A stretch of DNA of 7,124 nt from assembly GCA_046260445.1 (NCBI GenBank), contig JBHEPF010000094.1:1-7124 (forward strand), given 5' to 3'. A program made the translations under genes and the position numbers. The notes beneath the pieces were generated by a model that worked only from the letters and a program-made list of their open reading frames with translations, made no database searches and had not been told where the DNA came from. The stretch comes from F2B08 sp046260445 (lineage in GTDB: Bacteria; Actinomycetota; Actinomycetes; Actinomycetales; Dermatophilaceae). Of this stretch, positions 1-3,979 are shown one piece after another (positions within the stretch are counted from its first letter, which is position 1; every line of letters starts with the position of its first letter).

Positions 1-648
1 GAAGATGAGGATCGAGTCGAGCACCGAGTGGAACAGGCCCAGCCCCGCCAGGAGGAACCCGGCCGCTATCGACGCGAACACTCGCACTCCGTCGGAGTCG
101 GTGCCGCGGTGCATCCGGGTGAGAAGGGTGATCACCATCCCACCAAGAAGAGCCAGAGCGACCGCGCGCACATCCAGTGGCGACTCCACGAAGTGCCGCG
201 CGGTCTCCGCCAGAACCTCACCGAACTCGGGGAACGCCTGCACCGCGACCCACATGAAGACCCACCCTCCGACCAGGTTGGTGACCAGGGTCGCGGTCCA
301 CAGCCGGACCAGGTGACGTAGTCGGCCTCGCCCGGCGAAGACGGCCATGACCGGCAGAAGGAAGTCCTCGGTGAACAGCTCGCTGTGTGCGAGGAGCAGC
401 GCTACCAGCCCTATCCCGAACGCGAGGCCGGCGAGGAGGTGGCTGCCCGTCGCCTCGAGCACGGCAAGAAACGCCAGCACCCCAACGCCGATCTCCATGC
501 CACCGAACATCCCCGTGGTCAGCAGTGCCCGCCATCCTCGGTGCAGTCGCTCACTGCCCTCCTCGACCGACTCCCGGAAGGATTCGACGACCTCCGGCTC
601 GACCTCGGCCGCCGTAGGGTCGAGGGCGTCATCGTCACCTTGCCGCAT
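1..648 (-). CDS. Formate/nitrite transporter (FNT) family membrane protein, YfdC-like, 3' end cut by window edge
   Basis: The minus strand is open for 216 codons from ATG at 648 to base 1 with no stop, so the C-terminus lies outside the window. The N-terminus (residues 1-38) is acidic and cytosolic-looking. Hydrophobic segments follow at about 40-65, 68-88, 117-136, 160-178 and 190-206. Between the second and third is SELFTEDFLLP (residues 89-99), matching the ELFT-type re-entrant loop of FNT channels. Near the end, FHSVLDS places H207 where FocA/NirC have the central pore histidine (EHSIANM type). Family members run about 270-310 residues, so one or two helices are missing. FNT proteins are pentameric inner-membrane channels for small monovalent acids or anions. 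The YfdC-like branch has no firmly known substrate, so none is assigned here. The start is fixed by GGAGGA six bases upstream. Family call confident; substrate unknown. Confidence 0.85.
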   Translation of the reverse strand, partial: MRQGDDDALDPTAAEVEPEVVESFRESVEEGSERLHRGWRALLTTGMFGGMEIGVGVLAFLAVLEATGSHLLAGLAFGIGLVALLLAHSELFTEDFLLPVMAVFAGRGRLRHLVRLWTATLVTNLVGGWVFMWVAVQAFPEFGEVLAETARHFVESPLDVRAVALALLGGMVITLLTRMHRGTDSDGVRVFASIAAGFLLAGLGLFHSVLDSILIF

Positions 649-654
649 GATGGC

Positions 655-660
655 TCCTCC
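655..660 (-). promoter_or_regulatory. Shine-Dalgarno site of the FNT gene
   Basis: On the minus strand GGAGGA lies six bases before the ATG at 648. It is a near-perfect match to the anti-SD sequence at normal spacing and decides this start over any upstream alternative. Confidence 0.8.
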
Positions 661-884
661 GTCGCTGCCAGCGCGATCCTCGTCCAGAGCGTATGCGACG
701 TGCCCGGCGGCGGCACGCAAGCGACGACTCGTCACCGCCGCCGTGGAGCCACGCGTCTCAACAACGTGCCCCACTCCGGATGTCGCGCTGGGACGAGCTC
801 ATGGAGGTTGCGGCGCCGGCCGTCGTCGTGGCCCTGGCCCGGTGCGTGGTGATGTATAGGTGAGGCGTGGTCCCTGCGGTGCCG

Positions 885-1013
885 ATGGCTGTCACGAACA
901 GAGAGATGGGGTCGACCACTCCCTCATCGTCGAGTCATTCGCATCGAGCGTCAACGGTAAAGGCCGGTTTCACGGCTCCCAACTGGGATCAACTCCGGCA
1001 GTTGATCTGCTGA
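885..1013 (+). CDS. Possible small ORF, 42 residues, unrecognised
   Basis: ATG at 885 opens a frame ending in TGA at 1011-1013. The peptide starts MAVTNREMG, has a Ser/His-rich middle and ends NWDQLRQLIC. There is no Shine-Dalgarno sequence before the ATG, and GTG codons at 867 and 879 are in the same frame. The last codons coincide with the perfect inverted repeat 987-1007, so the DNA may be there for its symmetry rather than for protein. It could be a decayed gene fragment. Little supports translation. Confidence 0.15.
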   Translation: MAVTNREMGSTTPSSSSHSHRASTVKAGFTAPNWDQLRQLIC

Positions 1014-1023
1014 GGTCAGTTGG
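979..1023. repeat. Nested inverted repeat with AACT/AGTT cores
   Basis: The outer arms are CCAACTG (979-985) and CAGTTGG (1017-1023). The inner arms are GATCAACT (987-994) and AGTTGATC (1000-1007) around a 5-base spacer. All arms are perfect. Four AACT or AGTT cores lie in 45 bp, which fits either a two-operator regulator site or a two-tier RNA hairpin. No T-run follows, so a simple intrinsic terminator is unlikely. Confidence 0.6.
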
Positions 1024-1055
1024 CCGACACTGCTGTGAGGCTGGTCTGATGGTCA

Positions 1056-1071
1056 AGTTCGATATCGAACT
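1056..1071. promoter_or_regulatory. Perfect 16-bp palindrome, candidate operator
   Basis: AGTTCGATATCGAACT reads identically on both strands, with no spacer and no mismatch. It lies 156 bp upstream of the gene at 1227 and 33 bp right of the nested repeat, whose AGTT/AACT ends it shares. It contains GTTCGA and TCGAAC, but in the reverse order to the actinobacterial LexA box (TCGAAC-N4-GTTCGA), so it is not a standard SOS box. Dimeric regulator binding is inferred. Confidence 0.4.
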
Positions 1072-1161
1072 CGTGCCCTCTACCCGTCCTAGCGGTTCAC
1101 ACCCGCGGTCACCAACCCCCAGCCCACCACCATCAGGCTGCCATAGCGATCCTCACGGTCT

Positions 1162-1198
1162 TTTCGCCGCGAAACGACCGCTCTCCGCGGCTAGAGCG
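1162..1198. repeat. Two adjacent hairpins upstream of the 1227 gene
   Basis: TTTCGC-C-GCGAAA spans 1162-1174 as a 13-bp symmetric site. CGCTCT (1179-1184) pairs with AGAGCG (1193-1198) across an 8-base loop. They end 28 bases before the ATG at 1227, so they could sit in its promoter or 5' leader. No T-run marks either as a terminator. Confidence 0.4.
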
Positions 1199-1226
1199 CG
1201 CGCTTCGATCCACTCTGCGGCAGGGT

Positions 1227-1595
1227 ATGAGCGTGGACTGGAGCCCGGAGGATGCGTTGACAGCACTGCGCTCCTTGTTGAGTTTGACCACCTCCCCGCG
1301 CATGTGGACCTACGAGAGCGCGGATCTTGACGGTGATCGGTTGCTCCTGAACTTTCGTGTCAACGCAGAAGCTCCCGTCCGACTAGCGCACGATCCTGAG
1401 ACCCTGTTCGCTGTTACCTACTCGCTCGCCGACCTTCCTTATGGCCCCAACACTGGGACGCCTTGCGCCACACCTGAGGAATGGGCCGTAGAGATCGGGT
1501 GGGATATGGACGAGCAGATCGAGACCGGCGGCGTAGGCCGAGCGGAGCGCGCACCCGGGCAGCTCGGCGTCGTCCTTCTGCGATGGCGCTGGTGA
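1227..1595 (+). CDS. Hypothetical protein, 122 residues, family not recognised
   Basis: This frame encodes a soluble, acidic protein with no signal peptide or membrane segment. It begins MSVDWSPEDALTALRSLL, a likely amphipathic helix, continues through strand-like stretches (DRLLLNFRVN, TLFAVTYSLADL), has ATPEEWAVEIGWDMDEQ near residues 81-97 and ends VVLLRWRW. The composition is what a folded cytosolic protein would show, unlike the neighbouring frames. ATG at 1227 and GTG at 1233 are both possible starts; AGGG at 1222-1225 suits the GTG better by spacing. Third-position GC looks lower than in the methyltransferase or LAL genes, hinting at acquired DNA. A hairpin begins 17 bases after the stop. 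I cannot assign a function. The size would fit a small immunity or accessory protein, but nothing here proves that. Confidence 0.6.
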   Translation: MSVDWSPEDALTALRSLLSLTTSPRMWTYESADLDGDRLLLNFRVNAEAPVRLAHDPETLFAVTYSLADLPYGPNTGTPCATPEEWAVEIGWDMDEQIETGGVGRAERAPGQLGVVLLRWRW

Positions 1596-1612
1596 CGCTC
1601 GACCCTTCGCAA

Positions 1613-1630
1613 GTGAGGATGACTCCTCAC
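1613..1630 (+). terminator. Terminator-like hairpin after the 1227 gene
   Basis: GTGAGGA (1613-1619) and TCCTCAC (1624-1630) form a perfect 7-bp stem closed by a TGAC tetraloop, starting 17 bases after the TGA at 1593-1595. A T-run is absent, as is common in high-GC actinomycete terminators. The position supports the 1227 gene as a real unit ending at 1595. Confidence 0.45.
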
Positions 1631-1754
1631 AGTCTCTCCGCCGGAAGCTGGGCAGGGTTTTCCGACGGCGGCTCCATGTACGACTCTGCCGACACCATCG
1701 GACCCTTCGGGCTGCGGCTATGCCGGTTAGGGGGTGGACGACTGACGCTCTAAC

Positions 1755-1811
1755 GCGCTCAAGGCCCTGGCCGCACGCACCCGCCGGCTCACAGACATCG
1801 AGCCTGGGTGA
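1755..1811 (+). pseudogene. Possible orphan C-terminal coding remnant
   Basis: In this frame the sequence reads ALKALAARTRRLTDIEPG followed by TGA. Its codons are strongly G/C-ending and the peptide looks like a helical protein tail. No start codon exists in frame: the frame is stopped at 1614, 1728 and 1746. It could be the last part of a deleted gene, perhaps from the same mobile element that left the recombinase-like tail in the next gene. It is short enough to be chance. Confidence 0.2.
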
Positions 1812-1829
1812 GCGACCCCGCGCGTGTCA

Positions 1830-1835
1830 TAAGAT
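1830..1835 (+). promoter_or_regulatory. Candidate -10 element for the 1883 gene
   Basis: TAAGAT sits in a locally A/T-rich patch (CATAAGATTTTCC), a good match to the TANNNT -10 consensus. Transcription would start near 1842, giving a leader of about 41 bases before the ATG at 1883. The -35 region (about 1806-1812, GGGTGAG) is a poor match. A promoter here argues against the alternative GTG start at 1808. Confidence 0.35.
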
Positions 1836-1869
1836 TTTCCTCAGAGAGTGCTGACGATGGCACGTACGC

Positions 1870-1874
1870 GGAGG
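1870..1874 (+). promoter_or_regulatory. Shine-Dalgarno site deciding the 1883 start
   Basis: GGAGG lies eight bases before the ATG at 1883. The same frame is open from a GTG at 1808, but that codon has no comparable site. The hydrophobic segment also starts directly after Met1883, as expected for a membrane anchor. Confidence 0.65.
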
Positions 1875-1882
1875 TCGATCCC

Positions 1883-2407
1883 ATGGTTTTCGTCGGCGCC
1901 GCCATCACCCTGTTCCTCCTTGTGTTCGCCATTGCGCTGATCATCGATCAGAAGTCCTTGCCCGAGCGCAACCGTCAGCGCGCGCTCCAGCTCGAGGCGC
2001 TCAGATGCACGATGCGCGAACTTGAGGCACGCGAACGCGATATCCGCGCACGCGAGGATCGCGAACGCGAAAGGCAACGTGCGCGTGAGTTGGGCGGGCG
2101 TGTGTCGGGCACAAACAACCGCAAAGGAGAACGTCGGCGGAAGGCGCCGATCACGAAACGCTCTGAGGCGCGCGACTCGAGGATCGACACCGAGGATGCC
2201 GCCTCCAAGGCAGGCCAGCACCTCGCGGACCTGAACCAGCGGCTCGCCGACGTCGCCGAGGCGTATGCGGCCGGATCCGTGACACTGGAGCAGATGACAC
2301 TGATCACTGCGCGGCTACGGCCGGAGATCGAGCAGGCCGAAATGGATTGCCGGCGCCACCCGACCAACGACTACGATCCACCGGACCAGGTAGGAACGGA
2401 CGCCTGA
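1883..2407 (+). CDS. Membrane-anchored protein with Arg/Glu-rich helix and serine-recombinase-like C-terminal tail, 174 residues
   Basis: Three parts are visible. Residues 2-22 (VFVGAAITLFLLVFAIALII) are a single transmembrane segment with almost no N-terminal extension. Residues 26-72 form a highly charged helix (LEARERDIRAREDRERERQ) that could be a coiled coil or single alpha-helix, followed by a basic linker (KGERRRKAP, about 81-89). Residues about 108-156, including QRLADVAEAYAAGSVTLEQM, resemble the coiled-coil segment near the C-terminus of large serine recombinases (pattern RLAxLAxAYADGxI...QL...TARLRxELxxAE). There is no resolvase catalytic domain, recombinase DNA-binding domain or zinc-ribbon cysteines, so this is not a recombinase. 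A 174-residue anchored cytosolic coiled-coil protein of unknown role is the safest call; an origin partly from a decayed integrase is inferred. The frame also opens at GTG 1808, but the ribosome site favours 1883. Confidence 0.65.
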   Translation: MVFVGAAITLFLLVFAIALIIDQKSLPERNRQRALQLEALRCTMRELEARERDIRAREDRERERQRARELGGRVSGTNNRKGERRRKAPITKRSEARDSRIDTEDAASKAGQHLADLNQRLADVAEAYAAGSVTLEQMTLITARLRPEIEQAEMDCRRHPTNDYDPPDQVGTDA

Positions 2408-2466
2408 GGTCAGGCCGGACCACACAAGCGCAGCAACGGCCTCACTCGTCGTGGGACGGGGACTGT

Positions 2467-2496
2467 CTCTTACACTCAGACGTGAGGTGTACAGAG
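2467..2496 (+). terminator. Bulged hairpin, possible terminator of the 1883 gene
   Basis: CTCT-T-ACA-CTCA (2467-2478) pairs with TGAG-TGT-A-AGAG (2483-2496) around a GACG loop. This gives 12 base pairs with single bulged bases at 2487 and 2492. It lies about 60 bases after the stop at 2407. There is no T-run, so it could also be an RNA element of other function. Confidence 0.3.
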
Positions 2497-2630
2497 GCTC
2501 CCCTCTCGGCCTTCACCGCGTAGAAACTGCGTGACTCTCGAAGGCGGGCTGAAGCCCGAGACAGATCGACACCTGACGGTCGCCGAGCAACGGATATCGC
2601 CGGCTCGGCCGGGCGACACAAGTCCAGTAC

Positions 2631-2681
2631 CTGACCACCGTGACCACGCCGGTGGTCAGACCGCGTGACCCGACGTGTCAC
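2631..2681. repeat. Clustered inverted repeats, candidate operator or structured RNA
   Basis: CTGACCACCG (2631-2640) and CGGTGGTCAG (2650-2659) are perfect 10-bp arms around a 9-base spacer. Directly after, GTGAC (2665-2669) and GTCAC (2677-2681) form a second, shorter inverted repeat. CGTGACC occurs twice (2640-2646 and 2664-2670). The 10-bp stem is among the strongest in the window. It lies about 290 bp before the methyltransferase start. Confidence 0.5.
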
Positions 2682-2822
2682 CTGTCCGTGCAGCGGGCCC
2701 TTCCTCGCTTCGCATGGAGAAGATGAGTCCTTCTGCCGGGAGCCGGGCGCAACTATGAGGGCTGTCCTGAGGTCAGTGTCCCTCCGCTGCGAGTCGCGCA
2801 TCCTCTCTATGGGATTGGTCGG

Positions 2823-2948
2823 ATGTCGATGGTGCTGAGTGAATCAGCCGAATCAGCGAGGCCCAGTCAAGGAGTCGGTTTGGTGTGTCGCCTTGGGGTG
2901 TCGATCGTGACGGAGGGGCGAAGGGGGTGGTTACTGTGTGAAGGGTGA
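2823..2948 (+). CDS. Possible 41-residue upstream ORF overlapping the methyltransferase start
   Basis: ATG at 2823 opens a frame (MSMVLSESAESARPSQG...) that ends in TGA at 2946-2948, sharing its last A with the ATG at 2948 (TGATG). Such overlaps often couple translation of two genes. The peptide has a mildly hydrophobic stretch (GVGLVCRLGVSIV) and matches nothing I recognise. A TTA leucine codon lies six codons before the stop; TTA is rare in high-GC actinomycetes and in Streptomyces is read by the bldA tRNA. Against it: no good Shine-Dalgarno site, weak third-position G/C bias, and a competing promoter-like signal near its 3' end. It may be a regulatory leader ORF or chance. Confidence 0.25.
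   Translation: MSMVLSESAESARPSQGVGLVCRLGVSIVTEGRRGWLLCEG
2841..2857. repeat. Tandem GAATCAGC repeat
   Basis: GAATCAGC occurs at 2841-2848 and 2850-2857, a 9-base period about 100 bp before the methyltransferase start. Its TCAGC end also pairs with GCTGA at 2834-2838. It could be a regulator half-site array or the by-product of a short duplication. Confidence 0.35.
2908..2937 (+). promoter_or_regulatory. Candidate promoter for the methyltransferase, possibly leaderless
   Basis: TACTGT (2932-2937) fits the TANNNT -10 pattern. TGACGG (2908-2913) is a partial -35 match with an 18-base spacer. The predicted start point, about seven bases after the -10, falls at 2944-2948, on the GTG/ATG start codons. 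That would give a leaderless mRNA, common in actinomycetes. This is an alternative to coupling with the upstream ORF. Confidence 0.3.
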
Positions 2949-3745
2949 TGCCTATCCAGCCGCAGAGCTGGCATCACGGGCTGGTCGCTCGCTGGTGGTC
3001 GCTGTTTCGTGTCTCCGGGCCGGAGATCACCTATTTCCGGCAGTTCGTCCAGGTGGGGCAGCCGGCACTTGATGTCGCCTGCGGCGCGGGGCGGCTCCTC
3101 GTGCCATATGTCGAAGCGGGGCTGGATGTTGACGGGTGCGACGTGTCACCGGACATGGTGGCGTTGTGTGCTCAGGCGGCCGGAGCGGTGGGTGCGTCGC
3201 CGACTCTGTACTGCCAGGCGATGCACGAGCTCGACCTGCCCCGTCGGTACCGGACGATCTACGTCTGTGGCGGGCTGGGGTTGGGCTCGACGCGGGAGCA
3301 GGACCAGCAGGCACTTCGTCGCCTGTACGAACACCTGGAGCCCGGGGGACGCCTGGTCCTGGACAACGAGGTCCCGTACTCCGACGCCATCCACTGGGGT
3401 GTGTGGTCCACGGGCGGGCGGGATGCCCTGCCACAGCCGCAGCAGCCGCCCGATCTCCGCCAGCTCGGGCCTGACGGTGACGAGTATGCGCTTAAGTCGA
3501 GACTGCTCTCCTTCGACCCCCTGCGCCAGCAGGAGGCCTGGGAGATCCACGCCTACCGTTGGAGAGAGGGGTCGCTGATCGCCGAGGAGGTACACCAGCT
3601 CACCTGCAACCTCTACTTCTGCAGTGAACTCGTGATGATGCTCGAGCGGGCCGGCTTCTCCAGCGTCGAGGTCCGCGGCGATTACAACGACCTTCCACCC
3701 ACCGCCAACGACACGTTTCTCGTGTATGTGGCCACGCGGCAGTGA
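2948..3745 (+). CDS. Class I SAM-dependent methyltransferase
   Basis: This gene encodes a 265-residue cytosolic protein with the Rossmann-type methyltransferase fold in its N-terminal half. Motif I is ALDVACGAGRL (residues 40-50), the glycine loop that binds S-adenosylmethionine. GCDVSPDM (63-70) supplies the acidic residue (D65) expected to contact the SAM ribose. HELDLPRRYRTIYVCGGL (93-110) fits the next strand, and LEPGGRLVLDNE (130-141) is the typical post-motif. The C-terminal half is less conserved and probably shapes the acceptor pocket; the protein ends FLVYVATRQ, a usual last strand. The substrate cannot be told; small-molecule methylation is more likely than nucleic acid because no target-recognition domain is seen. 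GTG at 2945 immediately precedes ATG 2948 and either may start. An in-frame TGA at 2939 rules out starts further up. It converges with the LAL regulator, so it is its own transcript. Confidence 0.85.
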   Translation: MPIQPQSWHHGLVARWWSLFRVSGPEITYFRQFVQVGQPALDVACGAGRLLVPYVEAGLDVDGCDVSPDMVALCAQAAGAVGASPTLYCQAMHELDLPRRYRTIYVCGGLGLGSTREQDQQALRRLYEHLEPGGRLVLDNEVPYSDAIHWGVWSTGGRDALPQPQQPPDLRQLGPDGDEYALKSRLLSFDPLRQQEAWEIHAYRWREGSLIAEEVHQLTCNLYFCSELVMMLERAGFSSVEVRGDYNDLPPTANDTFLVYVATRQ

Positions 3746-3783
3746 GTCCCAGCCCTTAACGCGAAGCGGAGTGAGGCGTCCCA

Positions 3784-3824
3784 GCGTTGCGATCAGTCAC
3801 CGTTCACCGCGGTGAGCGCAATGC
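3784..3824 (+). terminator. Two-tier hairpin after the methyltransferase
   Basis: GCGTTGCG (3784-3791) pairs with CGCAATGC (3817-3824) with one G-U pair, enclosing the palindrome TCACCGCGGTGA (3804-3815), which can fold as a 4-bp stem with a CGCG loop. It starts 39 bases after the stop at 3743-3745, between convergent genes, which suits a terminator. No T-run is present. It overlaps the stop of the minus-strand fragment at 3793. Confidence 0.3.
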
Positions 3825-3960
3825 GGCGACCCGTGTCGACTACGACATCGCTGACGGTGTCCTGCGCGTCCTCGCCGTGGCCATCGGCCAGCGCAGCGAC
3901 GTTCACCAACGCCGCCGACACGGCCGCGCACGCAGCACGAGCAAGAGTCCCTTTACCGCG
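3793..3960 (-). pseudogene. Coding-like C-terminal fragment on the minus strand, unrecognised
   Basis: Reading minus from about 3960 to TGA at 3795-3793 gives a smooth Ala/Val-rich sequence including CAAVSAALVNVAALADG and VVDTGRRIALTAVNGD. About 85 percent of its last 48 codons end in G or C, like a real gene of this genome. The only start I find is GTG at 3921, giving 42 residues without a clear ribosome site; the frame stays open upstream into the end of the LAL gene with no start codon. It sits 20-30 bases after the LAL stop and in a different frame. It is either a small gene following the regulator or the tail of a gene whose front was lost. I do not recognise the family. Confidence 0.3.
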
Positions 3961-3979
3961 CAGCCTCCCAGTTCCTGGC

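Larger units (their letters stand above)
649..1226. other. Gene-poor intergenic stretch with inverted repeats
   Basis: No frame here shows the third-position G/C bias expected of a gene from this genome. The long plus-strand frame 860-1330 lacks that bias and runs into the better-supported gene at 1227. The stretch holds a possible short ORF (885-1013), the nested inverted repeat at 979-1023, a perfect palindrome at 1056-1071 and two hairpins at 1162-1198. The promoter of the FNT gene must lie in its left part, but I see no convincing -35/-10 pair there. Confidence 0.6.
2408..2822. other. Intergenic stretch without a supported gene
   Basis: A minus-strand frame (2442-2801) is open here, but its codons do not prefer G or C at the third position and its start has no well-spaced ribosome site, so I do not call it. 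The stretch contains a bulged hairpin (2467-2496), a tight 5-bp stem with a TGAA loop (CGGGC/GCCCG, 2545-2558) and clustered inverted repeats (2631-2681). Confidence 0.55.

Noticed and set aside
347..859. Long plus-strand frames opposite the FNT gene
   Set aside because: They are antisense to a clear membrane-protein frame, are Arg/Ser/Pro-rich and have no ribosome site.
979..1023. Terminal inverted repeats or attachment site of a mobile element
   Set aside because: No transposase, integrase or matching distant repeat copy is found in the window.
1056..1071. LexA (SOS) box
   Set aside because: The actinobacterial box is TCGAAC-N4-GTTCGA; here the half-sites are in the opposite order with a 2-base gap.
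860..1330. Plus-strand frame of 156 codons
   Set aside because: The translation is low-complexity in places, lacks third-position G/C bias and overlaps the better frame at 1227.
1583..1753. 56-residue frame overlapping the end of the 1227 gene
   Set aside because: It has no Shine-Dalgarno site, spans the terminator-like hairpin and has no recognisable pattern.
1808..1882. N-terminal extension of the membrane protein from GTG 1808
   Set aside because: GGAGG before ATG 1883, a likely -10 at 1830-1835 and the position of the membrane segment all favour the shorter form.
2442..2801. Minus-strand frame of 119 codons
   Set aside because: Third codon positions are not G/C-biased, the AGAGAGG before its ATG is too close, and the frame contains the inverted repeats at 2631-2681.
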